A stretch of DNA of 64,000 bases from Colwellia maritima (lineage in GTDB: Bacteria > Pseudomonadota > Gammaproteobacteria > Enterobacterales > Alteromonadaceae). Where the stretch lies: assembly GCF_022669015.1 (NCBI RefSeq), contig NZ_JAKKSL010000001.1, forward strand, positions 1,222,059-1,286,058, given 5' to 3'. Below, piece by piece: positions 21,250-33,490 of this stretch (positions within the stretch are counted from its first letter, which is position 1; every line of letters begins with the position of its first letter). The notes below the pieces were generated by a model, which was given only the letters and a program-made list of their open reading frames with translations, was not told the DNA's origin and ran no database searches. The position numbers and the translations under genes were made by a program.

Positions 21250-23852
21250 ATGACGATAAAAGTAAAGCAGATATTAAAACCGATTAACGTAACCTTTTTA
21301 GCTATGTTAACTTTAGTTATGTTAGTTACGGCGTGTCAAAATGACTCAGTACAAACAGTACAAACAGTACAAACAGTACAAACCAACAATACACAAAGCA
21401 ATCGTCTAGCCTCAGTTGAAACAGATGTTACCCGATTATTGAATGAGATGACTTTAGCCGAGAAAGTATCCCTTACACATGCAAGTGGTAAGTTTCATGT
21501 TAATGCGATAGAGCGTCTTGGTATACCAGAAATGTGGCTTTCTGATGGTCCCCATGGTGTTCGCCATCAAATTCAAAAGCACAGTTGGGCATCGGTGGTT
21601 GGACTGATGACTACTCAACTTATTTGCCACATCTTACTTCAGTTGCCGCAAGTTGGGATGTTGAAATAGCCCGATTACATGGACAAGTATTAGGCGCAGA
21701 AGCACGAGACAGAAAAAAAGATTTTATTTTGGGTCCGGGTGTGAACTTAGCAAGATTACCACTTTATGGTAGAAATTTTGAATATATGGGCGAGGATCCA
21801 ATTTTAGCAGCTAAATTGGTTGTTCCTCAAATTAAAGCGATTCAAGAAAACGATGTAGCAGCAACCGTTAAGCATTATGCACTCAATACACAAGAATTAA
21901 ATCGAACAGGTGTTAACGCAAAACCAACAGAGCGTACTTTAAGAGAGGTGTACTTACCCGCATTTGAAGCAGCCGTTAAAGAGGCGGCGTGTTAGGTATG
22001 ATGGGGTCGTATAACCAATATTTTGGTACTAATGCTAATCAAAGTAAACATTTAGTGAGGGATATTCTGAAAGGGGAGTGGGGATATCAAGGGGTATTAC
22101 TCACCGATTGGAATGTTGACATTAATACCTATGATGCGGCGATGCATGGTCTTGATCTCGAAATGGGAACCGATGTTGAAGATTACCAGGATTATTTCTT
22201 TGCCAAGCCGTTATTAACAATGGTGCAAGCGGGAAAAATACCTGAATCGGTTGTTGATGATAAAGCTCGACGATTATTAAGAGTGCAACATACTATTGGT
22301 ATGTATGATAACAATAGAAAAATTGGCAACAGAAATACTAAGACTCACCAAGCTGCAGCGCGTAAAATAGCCGCTGAAGGTGTTGTGTTACTTAAAAACA
22401 AGGTTGTTGACTCAACACCTGTGTTGCCTTTAAACATAACTAAAATAAAGAATATATTAGTCCTAGGTCCTAACGCAGATAAAAAACATGGTACGGGTGG
22501 TGGTTCTTCTGAAGTTAAATCTTTGTACGAAGTGACACCGTTAGCAGGGTTGAAAGCAGCGTTGGGTGATAACGTCAGCATTAATGTCATGAGAGCGAAA
22601 AGTAGTGAGTTATCTCCTATTGCTAGTGATTACGTTGCCGGCAGACATTGGACAGGTACACCTGCGTGGAATATTTCCTATTATGCTGAGCAAGCACGGA
22701 AAACATTAATTGAAGAATCTTGGATTGTTGACTCACAATTTAAACCAAAGAAACAATTATCACCCCAACATATCACGATGAAGGCTAAAATTAAGCCGTT
22801 AGCCAGTGGTATTCATCATCTACATGCTGAAGTGCAAGGAGATTTTCAATTAAAAATCAATAATGAATTAGTGATTACCTATCAAGAAGGTATAAGCAGT
22901 AAATCAGCACTAAACTATGATATTTCGCTAGAGGAAAGTGAAGAATATGCGTTTGAAATTGAATATGATGGGCAAAAACATTTTATGTTGGGTTGGAACG
23001 CGCCAGGTGAATTGTTTACTAGTGAAACAGACTATTTAACGGCAGCAAAAAAAGCGGATGCAGTTATCTATTTTGGTGGCTTGAGTCATGCCGATGATAG
23101 AGAGTCAATTGACCGCTCAAATATGAAGTTACCCAATTCGCAAGATGAAATTATTGCAAAACTACTTAAGGTTAATAAAAAAACGATTATTTTCTTAGTT
23201 GCCGGCTCTGCTGTTGAAATGCCGTGGGTTGAGCAGGCTAATGCGATTGTTTGGGGATGGTATGGTGGTATGGAAGCGGGTAATGCTTTTGCTGATGTGT
23301 TAACGGGGAAAGTTAATCCTAGCGGTAAAATGCCAATTACGTTACCTGTTCGTCTTGAAGATACTGCGCCTATTGCACTGAACGATTATACTGCAAAAGA
23401 GAGTTTATACACTGAAGGGGTTTTTATTGGTTACCGTTGGTTTGAGCAACAAAAAATAAAGCCATTATTTAGCTTTGGCCATGGGCTATCTTTTACACAA
23501 TTTGATATTAGTAACATTAAACTATCAAAAAATACCGTAGCGCATAATGACGATATTTTTGTCACTGCCACAGTTAAGAATATAGGGACAGTTCGGCGCA
23601 GAAGTGGTACAACTTTACCTACGTGATGTTGAGTCAAGTGTTTCAAGACCGATAAAAGAGTTAAAAGGTTTTGCGAAAGTTATGCTGCAACCCAAAGAAA
23701 CTAAAATTGTCAGGTTTAAGTTAACCACGCGCGATTTATCTTTTTGGGATGAAAAAACAAATGATTGGCTAGCTGAGCCTGGAGAGTTTGAAGTGTTACT
23801 GGGTAATTCATTAGACAATATTAGCCATCGTGAGAAGTTTATTTTGCAATAA
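21250..23852 (+). CDS. GH3 beta-glucosidase lipoprotein with PA14-like insert, three indels
   Basis: About 867 residues. The signal peptide ends in a lipobox (LVMLVTAC), then a VQT-repeat linker, then the GH3 barrel ([39 protein letters not shown], nucleophile region [10 protein letters not shown]). In the second domain an insert at about residues 470-590 ([20 protein letters not shown]) looks like a PA14 domain, which often gates the GH3 active site for oligosaccharides. A C-terminal fibronectin-III-like domain ([11 protein letters not shown]) closes it. Breaks are near 21595 (GGTTGG to GGTGG), 21983 (GGG to GG) and 23592 (GTTGGC to GTTCGGC). The two GH3 enzymes differ in architecture, so they likely take different linkages or chain lengths. 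Confidence 0.88.
21349..21384 (+). repeat. Four 9-bp tandem repeats coding (VQT)4
   Basis: Unit GTACAAACA repeated four times (the last ends in C), in frame in the linker just after the lipobox of the second GH3 enzyme. The copy number may vary by slippage without breaking the frame. Confidence 0.9.
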
Positions 23853-23966
23853 TAATCATAAAATTAGCATTGTATACTGTTTTACAAGCCAAAATAACAT
23901 TATGCTTGTGTACTTTGGGTGAGTACATTAACGTAGCAGGAAATGAATTTTGTTAAGGCGTAGGTC

Positions 23967-26900
23967 GTGTTAGGTAAAATAACAGAGAATACTGTATTTA
24001 GGCGGTACAATACAGCTGTTGTTGTTGCTTTTATTGTCATTGTTTTTATCGCGCTTACGGCGGCGTCACTTCGTTATATTAGTGAATTGTCTGATCATAA
24101 AAAGCGGGGATTAAATCAGTTAACAGCACAAGCTAACCAATTAAATGCAATGTTAGTCCAAAGCGAGCAAGCAATTACTGGTATCCAAGAGTTTGCTCAA
24201 TATAACCTTAAATATCCAGATGAACTACATGCAAAAATACCGCCTTTAAGGCAAGATGGTTCTTTGTTTTTTCTGGATAAACCGATCCGTAGCTCTTTAG
24301 AAGAAAACAAACGTATCAGTGGCAATATTACAGGATTTGGGCAAATTGATGAATTTTCGTTGATAAAACAACAAGAAATCGCCATGGCCAATGCATTAAC
24401 TCCGGCTTTTGTTGCGGCGCAAAAAATAATTGCAGAAGCCAATTGGTTTTACTACGTTTCTGTTGAGCAATTTGTCAACATATTCCCTGGATTGGTCGTG
24501 ATAGGCGGCGATTTAGTGATCGAATGCTCACAAATATCCATGCAAAAAAAATACAAGCACTTGGGTTAGAAAATAATAAAGTTGTATGGTCATCGCCCTA
24601 TATTGATACTGCGGGTACCGGAATAAACTTCTCCTTAGGTATGGGGGTTTACCGTAATAAAGACATGCTAGGCGCAGTTATTATTGATGTTAGTTTAGCT
24701 CGCTTGCAGCAAAGCTTGCCCGAGTTAACATCAGCAGATCAACGTTTAGTATTACTTAATCAAAGCAATGATATTTTAATTTTTAAACAAAAAGGCGAGG
24801 CGCCTTTAAGTTATCGGACATCATGGCAAAAACTTTTACCTGAGGCGTTGCACCAGTTAAATCCAGATAAATTAACGCAGTTACCTGATTCATCACAAAT
24901 TGGTGATTGGTTAGTTGAAAAACATACCTTGCCAATTAATGGTTGGACGCTGTTAAAATACCAACCCTACTCAACGTTTATTTCCCCTTTACGTAGTCAT
25001 TTTATATACATGTTTACTATTTTGTTAATTGGTTTACTTGCGTTTTTAATGCTAGTAAATGCTATGACAAAACGTAGTTTTATTAAACCGACTCATGATT
25101 TTATTAGTCATATTGAGTATTGTGCTCAAGGCGACCCTGGAAAAGTAAAGGCCACGGCTGATTGGTTGCATTGGTTTATCCTAGTTGAAGATATATTCAC
25201 TCAAAATCGAAGTTTACTGCTGCAATTAAAAGAGCAAAATGAAGTACTCGATAGTCGGGTGTTAGAAAAAACCAGAGCACTATTAGAAAGTAGTATAAAA
25301 CATCAGCGTGATTATGTTTTATTACGTTCTGTTATGAACGCAATTCCGGAATTAATTATTTTTAACGACCCTGATGGAAACTTAATGGGCTGTAACCATG
25401 CGTTTGAGCTTTTAAGTGGTCGTTCAGAAAGTCAAATGCTAGGTTTTCAAGCGAAAGCGTTTATACCGAATGAGCTAGCTGCTGAAATTGAGCATTTAAA
25501 CGAACATTTTACTGCTGAATATCCTCAGCAAGCATTACTTAGAACACATGACAAAAGTTATCAAGGTTATCATAATCAATTTACTAATGAGCAAGGAGAA
25601 GTGCTTGGTACTATTACTATTTTACAAGATGTTACGGTACAACAAGCTACACAATCAGCTTTAAAACTTGCTAAAAACCAAGCTGAGAATGCTAACCAGG
25701 TCAAAACACAGTTCTTGGCCAATATGAGCCATGAAATTAGAACCCCTATCAATGCCATACAAGGGATGATGAGTTTATTAACTCGTACGCTGATAGATTC
25801 GCGGCAACAACACTATTTAGAAAATGCACAAACCGCTGCCTTTACTTTGTTGCATCTTATTGATGAATTACTTGATTTATCAAAAATTGAAGCAGGTAAA
25901 ATGCATATAGTTAAGGGGGTAATTGATTTACCGGTTATCGATAAGGCCATTAAACTAAACTCTACCAACCTTCACCTAAAAAAATTAACCATGCGTGTTG
26001 AGTGGGCAGCGAATGTTCCTCGCTTTCTTATGAGTGATGAAATGCGGTTAGTTCAAGTACTTTCTAATTTATTAAATAATTCTATCAAATTTACTGAGCA
26101 AGGCGAAATCGCTCTATACATTGACATTATAGCTTTGAGCCAGAAAGATGCCACAATTCAATTTAAGATGAAAGATACAGGCATTGGCATAGCGAAAGAA
26201 AACCAAACTCACTTGTTTGATGCTTTTTCTCAAGCTGATGTTTCGATGACAAGAAAATATGGAGGTTCAGGGTCACGGGGTTATCTATTTGCCAACAAAT
26301 AGTGAAATTGCCGGGAGGTGAAATTGTACTTAATAGTGAAATTTGGGTGAAGGTTGTGAATTTCACTTTATTTTACCTTTCGTTATCCCTGATAATGACG
26401 ACATCATAAAATTAGACGCTTATCATGATTTCAATGGGAGTGATGCATTAACCCTGAATGTATATGGTGTTCAGCAAACATTGTCTGAGAGTTGTATTGA
26501 TACAATTAAAGCTATGTCTTGGGATTATCATTCATGTCATGATCTCCATGAATTAAAAGTATTGTTGTCAAATAGTACTCACCTAGATAAAACATCGTCT
26601 AATCAAGCATGTTGCGACAGTATCAATGTATTATTAATTAATGAAGATGTGCTGTCTCAAAGCACAATGCATGCTAATTTATTTGCTGAAGTGGATTTAA
26701 TCGCACTTTGTCAGCCGGTCATGCAAGAGTTAAGCGGTAGTATTTGTAAGCAACTTGATCTGATGAACGTACCGTATATTTTGCTTGATACCCCCTTATA
26801 TCGTTACTCTTTAGATAAAATTGGGCAGTCGGTACTGCACCTTTTAAGCGAGGGGTCAAAAGAAAAAGACACGTTAATATCAGCTGAAAACACCCTCTCA

Positions 26901-27358
26901 TCAATGTCACCTTTATTAAGTCATAAAGATGAAGTTCAAAAAAAGAGGCTTAATGAAGAAGATAGTCTCAAAGAAGACTTATCCAATGTACATGTATTAT
27001 TAGTTGAAGACAATTTAGTAAATCAACTGGTTGCTAAAGAATTACTTCTCAGTATGAAAGCAAGTGTAACCATTGCTGATAATGGTCAAAAGGCATTGCA
27101 GGCACTTAAAGAAGAGGTGTTTGATGTGGTTTTAATGGATATTCAAATGCCGATAATGGATGGTTTGACGGCAACAAAAGAAATAAGAAAAAATAAAAAA
27201 TATCAGAGCCTGCCAATTATCGCGATGACCGCACATGCGCGAGCAGAGGATAAACAACTCAGCCTATCTCCGGGATGAACCTACATATTGCCAAGCCTAT
27301 TACCCCGGCATTACTTTTAAAGAGTATATTAGAAGCGATAAAGCGTGATATTGATTAA
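23967..27358 (+). CDS. Hybrid sensor histidine kinase (periplasmic sensor, PAS, HisKA, HATPase, REC), four indels
   Basis: About 1,130 residues from a GTG start. A membrane helix (residues 12-32), a long periplasmic sensor domain of probable dCACHE type (PWIGRDRRRFSDRMLTNI after repair), a second helix near residue 350, a coiled stretch, PAS (IPELIIFNDPDGNLMGCNHA), HisKA with SHEIRTPINAIQG, HATPase (NLLNNSIKFTEQG, DTGIGIA), and a receiver with phospho-acceptor VLMDIQMPIMDG. Breaks are at 24487 (CCTTGG to CCTGG), 26275 and 26338 (both at TTGG) and 27268; the corrected end is AGMNLHIAKPI to a stop at 27358. No Hpt domain or partner regulator is visible here, so its output is unknown. It follows the sugar operon by 114 bases and may sense a related solute. 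Confidence 0.85.
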
Positions 27359-27397
27359 TCGAGTTTAATATACTATCGGGTTTAATATACTACCAAG

Positions 27398-27871
27398 TTA
27401 GCTTAGGGCTTTACTGAAAAGTCGTTCCAGTTTATTAATCGTTTTCTGAATATTATTGACATCGGTGGGCGCAATGAAAATAGTATCATCACCGGCAATA
27501 GTACCGAGAACACCATCACTTTTACTTAAGCTATCTAACAAGCGCGCAATTAATTGTGCAGCCCCAGGGCTTGTTTGAATGATGATCATAATGCCATTAT
27601 GCTCAATCTCTAATACTAACTGTTTTAATGGGCTTTGTGCTGTAGGTACACCGAGTTCAGCAGGTAAGCAGTATACCATTTCTTGACGAGCATTACGGGT
27701 GCGCACCGCACCAAATTTACTCAGCATACGTGATATTTTAGATTGACTGATATTATCGAAACCTTGCGTTTTTAACGCATCAACAATTTCGCCTTGTGAA
27801 CCAAACTGTTCTTGTTTTAATAAGTCTTTAAATGCTTGTATTAGTGCTTCTTGTTTCTGTTGGGGATTCAT
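27398..27871 (-). CDS. argR: Arginine repressor ArgR
   Basis: Intact 157-residue ArgR. The N-terminal winged helix ([41 protein letters not shown]) binds ARG boxes. The C-terminal domain ([13 protein letters not shown], with the GDD loop that contacts arginine) forms the hexamer. Divergent pairing with mdh is the standard gammaproteobacterial arrangement. An ARG-box-like sequence lies in the shared intergenic region and would allow autoregulation. Confidence 0.97.
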   Translation of the reverse strand: MNPQQKQEALIQAFKDLLKQEQFGSQGEIVDALKTQGFDNISQSKISRMLSKFGAVRTRNARQEMVYCLPAELGVPTAQSPLKQLVLEIEHNGIMIIIQTSPGAAQLIARLLDSLSKSDGVLGTIAGDDTIFIAPTDVNNIQKTINKLERLFSKALS

Positions 27872-27984
27872 TGTTTGATATTAAAACCTTTTTAGAGGAC
27901 ACATTATTCCAATTGCTATAATACTAAAGTTGAGTTTTTTCAATTCAGCATTATACGTTATCATATAAACAAATATACGGTATA

Positions 27985-28002
27985 AATGAATATTAATTGT
28001 TT
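27985..28002. promoter_or_regulatory. Possible ARG box
   Basis: AATGAATATTAATTGTTT resembles the ARG-box pattern TGAATwwwwATTCA with a good left half and a weak right half. It lies in the argR/mdh intergenic region. A further TGAAT occurs near 28070. Confidence 0.35.
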
Positions 28003-28127
28003 TTTTGTTGCCTATGCTATATCTTTTGCGCAGCAAATTTTTACGTATTTACTCAAATTTTTTTGTTAAAATGAATCAAAGGTTAATTTGACCTTAGTTT
28101 ACCCCTATTAAATATCGGAGAGAACAC

Positions 28128-29060
28128 ATGAAAGTAGCAGTTTTAGGCGCCGCAGGCGGTATTGGACAAGCATTATCTTTACTATTAAAAACTCAATTAC
28201 CGGCCGGGTCTGAGTTATCACTTTATGATGTTGCCCCGGTTGTTCCTGGTGTAGCAGTGGATTTATCTCACATCCCTACCGATGTAAAAGTTGCCGGTTT
28301 TGGTCGTGATGAGTTAAATGCTGCGTTATCTGGTGCTGATATTGTATTAATTCCGGCAGGTATGCCACGTAAACCAGGTATGGATCGTGCTGATTTATTC
28401 AATGTTAATGCGGGCATTATCAAAGTATTAGCTGAAGGTATCGTTGCTGCTTGTCCTAAAGCATTAGTGGGTATTATCACTAACCCTGTAAATGGCACTG
28501 TACCAATTGTTGCTGAAGTATTCAAAAAAGCAGGTACTTATGATGCTAACCGTGTATTTGGTATTACAACGTTAGATGTTATTCGTTCAGAAGCTTTTGT
28601 TGCAGAATTAAAAGGCTTAGATGTTGCTTCAGTAAAAGTTCCTGTTATTGGTGGTCATTCTGGTACAACGATTCTTCCATTACTTTCTCAAGTAGAAGGC
28701 GTAAGCTTTACAGATGAAGAAGTTGCTGCCTTAACACCACGTATTCAAAATGCAGGTACTGAAGTTGTTGAAGCTAAAGCCGGTGGCGGATCTGCTACTT
28801 TATCTATGGGTGCCGCAGCAGCACGTTTTTGTATGTCTCTAGTTAAAGGTCTGCAAGGCGAAGACGTTGTTGATTACGCTTATGTTGCGGTAGATAACGG
28901 CGATGCACCTTACTTTTCTCACCCAGTACGTTTAGGTGTTAATGGTGTTATTGAAATTTTACCTTACGGTGAGTTAAGTGCATTTGAACAAAAAGCTAAA
29001 GATGATATGTTAGCTACACTGAAAAAAGATATCCAAGAAGGTATCGATTTCATGGCATAA
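28128..29060 (+). CDS. mdh: Malate dehydrogenase
   Basis: Intact 310-residue NAD-dependent malate dehydrogenase of the TCA cycle, cytoplasmic. It has the Rossmann motif [13 protein letters not shown], the substrate-binding segment [16 protein letters not shown] with the mobile-loop arginines, and the catalytic histidine in [15 protein letters not shown]. Strong ribosome site GGAGAG. It is one of the genes without any frame damage. Confidence 0.98.
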   Translation: MKVAVLGAAGGIGQALSLLLKTQLPAGSELSLYDVAPVVPGVAVDLSHIPTDVKVAGFGRDELNAALSGADIVLIPAGMPRKPGMDRADLFNVNAGIIKVLAEGIVAACPKALVGIITNPVNGTVPIVAEVFKKAGTYDANRVFGITTLDVIRSEAFVAELKGLDVASVKVPVIGGHSGTTILPLLSQVEGVSFTDEEVAALTPRIQNAGTEVVEAKAGGGSATLSMGAAAARFCMSLVKGLQGEDVVDYAYVAVDNGDAPYFSHPVRLGVNGVIEILPYGELSAFEQKAKDDMLATLKKDIQEGIDFMA

Positions 29061-29176
29061 AGCCAATTGTTGGCGGAATTTTAATCTCACGATTTTAATT
29101 CCGTCTACTATTCACTACTTTTTTTGATATTAGTCATCTCTCTATATCAAGGGAGAAAAGCGGGGTTACCCGTGAT

Positions 29177-29587
29177 TTACTTAACTCCTTTCGAAATCAA
29201 AAATTCGGCATATTCTTTATCCGTTCGCATAATATGATTAGTTAACCATCGCTTAAGAAAATGCAGTAAATCATCATTGATAGTGCCCTGCGGATTTTCC
29301 ACAAACTTATTTTTTAACTCAATCACTTGCGCTATTAATTCGTTGTGCTGTCGTTTATGTTCATCAAAGTGACTATAACCATACTCTGCAAACATATTTT
29401 CTTCGTAAGTGAAATGTTTTTGGGTATAAGCTGTTAAGCCTGTAAATATTTTTCCTAGTAATTCATTTGAACTACCCGTGAGTTTGGCATCATTAAGTGC
29501 ATTAATCATATTGACTAATTTTATGTGCTGCTCATCTATACTTTTTATCCCTATGCTTAACTCATTTGTCCACTCAATTAACGGCAT
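29177..29587 (-). CDS. Bacteriohemerythrin
   Basis: Intact 136-residue hemerythrin, a four-helix bundle that binds O2 at a diiron site. The iron ligands are visible in order: IDEQH, KHFTYEENMF (HxxxE), DEHKRQH (HxxxH) and NHIMRTD (HxxxxD). It carries no attached signalling domain. Likely role is oxygen storage or sensing, or iron/NO handling; the neighbours do not narrow this. Confidence 0.93.
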   Translation of the reverse strand: MPLIEWTNELSIGIKSIDEQHIKLVNMINALNDAKLTGSSNELLGKIFTGLTAYTQKHFTYEENMFAEYGYSHFDEHKRQHNELIAQVIELKNKFVENPQGTINDDLLHFLKRWLTNHIMRTDKEYAEFLISKGVK

Positions 29588-29715
29588 GCTAATTCCTTCA
29601 AAGTTGCATTATTTATCTACGTTAGTTGCAAATAAAATAATACACAACCTAAATGGCAGGTTTTACTGCGCTAAATCAATAAAAGGAAAGATGTCGTATA
29701 ATTTCTATGTAAAGC

Positions 29716-30120
29716 TTATCTTCCCCATGGGTTATCAGGTGTTGATGAGCGTTCTCGCGTTTTTTTAGCTTTCTTTTGACGAAGACGCTCAGCATCTTCA
29801 AAACTTAATTCCGCAGGCTCTCCTGGCTTTTGATCAGCAGGTATAATGCGATCACGTGGAGGCAATTCAAACTGGCTATCATCTGCTCGTGGCAAATTTT
29901 TGTATTGGTACAAATAAAATCCTTCTACTTTATCTTTTGCCCAGTCTGTTTTTTTTAGAAATTTAACACTTGAAATAATACTTGGGTTAGTTTTGAAACA
30001 ATTTAGATTTAAATAAGCATGTAGAATCTCAAAACCATAATGTTCAACTAACTCGGTGAGTACTTGTTCTAAACCTACCCCATGCAAAGGGTTATTTTCG
30101 TATATGTTATCTGAACTCAT
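29716..30120 (-). CDS. VF530-like DNA-binding protein (DUF2132)
   Basis: I start it at 30120 (MSSDNIYENNPLHGV), which has AGAGAG upstream; an in-frame upstream start at 30150 gives ten extra residues with no ribosome site. Residues 10-70 match the VF530/DUF2132 fold: NPLHGVGLEQVLTELVEHYG, CFKTNPSIISSVKFLKKTDW, AKDKVEGFYLYQ. The remaining 60 residues are a charged, low-complexity tail rich in Lys, Arg and Glu. The family is said to bind DNA from a Vibrio fischeri structure; its cellular role is not known to me. Confidence 0.82.
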   Translation of the reverse strand: MSSDNIYENNPLHGVGLEQVLTELVEHYGFEILHAYLNLNCFKTNPSIISSVKFLKKTDWAKDKVEGFYLYQYKNLPRADDSQFELPPRDRIIPADQKPGEPAELSFEDAERLRQKKAKKTRERSSTPDNPWGR

Positions 30121-30189
30121 AATATTGTCTCTCTGGCAATCTGAAGCCAATAAACGTTATTGAAAAAGGGATAGCGCCAATTACGTTAA

Positions 30190-31176
30190 TTAAACACTAC
30201 GATTAGCGGCAATATGCGCTAAGGCTGTTAGTGCTTGTTTGTAATCAGATTCAGGTAAAATAGCTAACGCATTAATAGCTTTGTCTGCTTCTATCTCTGC
30301 TTTTCTTTGTGTGTAATCTAAGGCACCTGTTTGCTTCATCGCCGAAAGGATCTCATCCAAATGCTCCATACCATTTCCATGTTCTATCGCTTCTCTTACA
30401 AGCTGTTTTTGCGCTTCAGATCCATGTTTCATAGTATAAAGTAAGGGTAAAGTTGGCTTACCTTCAGATAAATCATCACCGACATTTTTACCCATTTCTT
30501 TCGCGTCCGCTGTATAGTCCATAATGTCGTCAACTAATTGAAAAGCCGTACCCAAATACTTGCCATAATCTGCCATGGCCTGTTCAGTGGCCTTGTCTTG
30601 TTGAGTAATAACCGCAGCAAGTCGTGTCGCGGCTTCAAATAGTTTCGCTGTTTTGCAATAAATTACCTGCATATAACTTTCTTCAGTGGTATCTGGATCA
30701 TTACAATTCATTAATTGTAATACTTCACCTTCAGCAACAATATTGGTGGCATCAGATAAAATATCCATAATGCGCATATCACCTAACTTTGTCATCATCT
30801 GAAATGAACGTGTATAAAGAAAATCGCCTACTAACACACTGGCGCTATTGCCAAATAGTGCATTTGCCGTTTCACGTCCCCGACGCATGTTTGATTCATC
30901 TACCACATCATCGTGTAATAATGTTGCAGTGTGAATGAATTCAATAATGGCCGCTATTATACAATGCTCATCATTTAAAGGCGTTGAGTTAGCTTGATTT
31001 AACGCTTGTGCTGTCAGTACTGTCAGCATAGGACGCATGCGTTTTCCACCAAGATTAACAATATAAATGCCTAATTGATTTATCAAAGCGACATCTGAAT
31101 GTAATTGTTCATAAATAAGGCCATTTACCTTAGTCATGTCATTTTGAGATAGTGCTTGAATTGCTTTTATATCCAC
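30190..31176 (-). CDS. ispB: Octaprenyl diphosphate synthase
   Basis: Intact 328-residue trans-prenyltransferase making the long isoprenoid tail of ubiquinone and menaquinone. Both aspartate-rich motifs are present: LLHDDVVDESNMRRG (first, chain-length-setting) and QLVDDIMDYTAD (second). Its divergent position next to rplU-rpmA is the usual gammaproteobacterial order. Confidence 0.96.
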   Translation of the reverse strand: MDIKAIQALSQNDMTKVNGLIYEQLHSDVALINQLGIYIVNLGGKRMRPMLTVLTAQALNQANSTPLNDEHCIIAAIIEFIHTATLLHDDVVDESNMRRGRETANALFGNSASVLVGDFLYTRSFQMMTKLGDMRIMDILSDATNIVAEGEVLQLMNCNDPDTTEESYMQVIYCKTAKLFEAATRLAAVITQQDKATEQAMADYGKYLGTAFQLVDDIMDYTADAKEMGKNVGDDLSEGKPTLPLLYTMKHGSEAQKQLVREAIEHGNGMEHLDEILSAMKQTGALDYTQRKAEIEADKAINALAILPESDYKQALTALAHIAANRSV

Positions 31177-31376
31177 AGTACTTAATTTCCACTTGGGCTA
31201 GGAGGTTTCTTTATACCATTTGGTATAACCACCTTTTCGATCGGTTTTATAGGTAAATTCTACACTATATTGGCCGACAATAAAGCCGCAAAGGTGGTTT
31301 CTAATCAGTTTGTTCTGTATTTAGACGTTTATTTTATCTAATGTACGAAAAACTTTAGAAATGATTGCTTTTATAC

Positions 31377-31405
31377 TTGCCCTGTTAGGTTTCTTAGCGT
31401 AGAAT
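31377..31405 (+). promoter_or_regulatory. Sigma-70 promoter of rplU-rpmA
   Basis: TTGCCC, a 17-base spacer and TAGAAT, 80 bases before the rplU start. The 308-base ispB/rplU gap (31177-31484) also holds the ispB promoter region, and I see nothing else in it. Confidence 0.6.
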
Positions 31406-31484
31406 TCGCGCCCTATATTTTTAAATTTAGCGTCATTTAACTTAACTAATACTTAACTAAGAGATGACGCAGTACGGAGTAGCT

Positions 31485-31796
31485 ATGTACGCGGTATTCC
31501 AAAGCGGTGGTAAACAGCATCGTGTAACCGAAGGGCAAACAGTTCGCCTTGAAAAACTAGAACTTGAAGTAGGCGCAGCAGTAGAATTTGATAACGTATT
31601 AATGATCGCCGATGGTGAAAACATCAACGTAGGCGCGCCTTACGTTGCAGGTGGTAAAGTAGTGGCTGAGGTTGTTAACCAAGGTCGTGCTGATAAAGTT
31701 ACTATTGTAAAATTCAAACGTCGTAAGCATTCACGTAAACAAGCGGGCCATCGTCAATGGTTCACTGAAGTGAAAATTACTGGTATTAACGGCTAA
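31485..31796 (+). CDS. rplU: 50S ribosomal protein L21
   Basis: 103 residues from the ATG at 31485 ([14 protein letters not shown]), the normal L21 start and length, with GGAG upstream. An in-frame ATG at 31464 would add seven unneeded residues. The C-terminus [23 protein letters not shown] is the rRNA-binding part. Confidence 0.98.
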   Translation: MYAVFQSGGKQHRVTEGQTVRLEKLELEVGAAVEFDNVLMIADGENINVGAPYVAGGKVVAEVVNQGRADKVTIVKFKRRKHSRKQAGHRQWFTEVKITGING

Positions 31797-31811
31797 TTAG
31801 GAGCATTTAAC

Positions 31812-32069
31812 ATGGCACATAAGAAAGCTGCAGGTAGTACACGAAATGGTCGTGATTCAGAAGCTAAGCGTTTAGGTGTTAAACGTTTTGGTGGTGAATC
31901 AGTGTTAGCGGGTAACATCATTGTTCGTCAACGTGGAACACGTTTCCATCTTGGTAGCAATATGGGTATCGGTAAAGATCACACTTTATTCGCATTAGCT
32001 GACGGTAAAGTTCAGTTTGATGTTAAAGGTCCAAAAAATCGTAAATTTGTTAGCATCATCGCTGACTAA
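31812..32069 (+). CDS. rpmA: 50S ribosomal protein L27
   Basis: 85 residues, intact. It begins [16 protein letters not shown], the extended N-terminus that reaches the peptidyl-transferase centre. It follows rplU by 15 bases with an AGGAGC ribosome site. Confidence 0.98.
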   Translation: MAHKKAAGSTRNGRDSEAKRLGVKRFGGESVLAGNIIVRQRGTRFHLGSNMGIGKDHTLFALADGKVQFDVKGPKNRKFVSIIAD

Positions 32070-32085
32070 TTGAGATTCGATTTAT

Positions 32086-32115
32086 AAAAACCTCGCATCA
32101 TGCGAGGTTTTTTTT
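32086..32115 (+). terminator. Rho-independent terminator of rplU-rpmA
   Basis: Stem CCTCGCA / TGCGAGG with loop TCA (32091-32107), followed by eight T; preceded by an A-run. Confidence 0.92.
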
Positions 32116-32248
32116 GGTTACAAAAACATAGCCGAAAATATTTTTACCAATATTCATTTATCAGATTGGTTTAAAGTATTCGCGGAATGTTTATACAAAA
32201 TGGTTTATACTAGAAAACATATAAACCATAAGATTTAGGGTTGTTTAA

Positions 32249-33418
<1,170 letters not shown>

Positions 33419-33440
33419 ATTAATCTAATACTTTGTTATA

Positions 33441-33474
33441 AAAGGCTCATGATTGATTATCATGAGCCTTTTTT
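33441..33474. terminator. Terminator after obgE
   Basis: Twelve-base stem AAAGGCTCATGA / TCATGAGCCTTT followed by a T-run. The A-run on the left makes it usable from both sides, which suits the convergent sugar-porter gene. Its core, ATGATTGATTATCAT, recurs exactly in the terminator before folA. Confidence 0.9.
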
Positions 33475-33490
33475 ATGAGCTGCGTTTTGA

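Noticed and set aside
21349-21384. CRISPR-like repeats
   Set aside because: The nine-base units are directly adjoining with no spacers and code for a peptide linker.
3753-27358. Massive pseudogenisation of the sugar locus
   Set aside because: Breaks also hit gltB, dctPQM and nhaC, many are compensated within the same gene, and all catalytic motifs are preserved once repaired. Error is the simpler reading.
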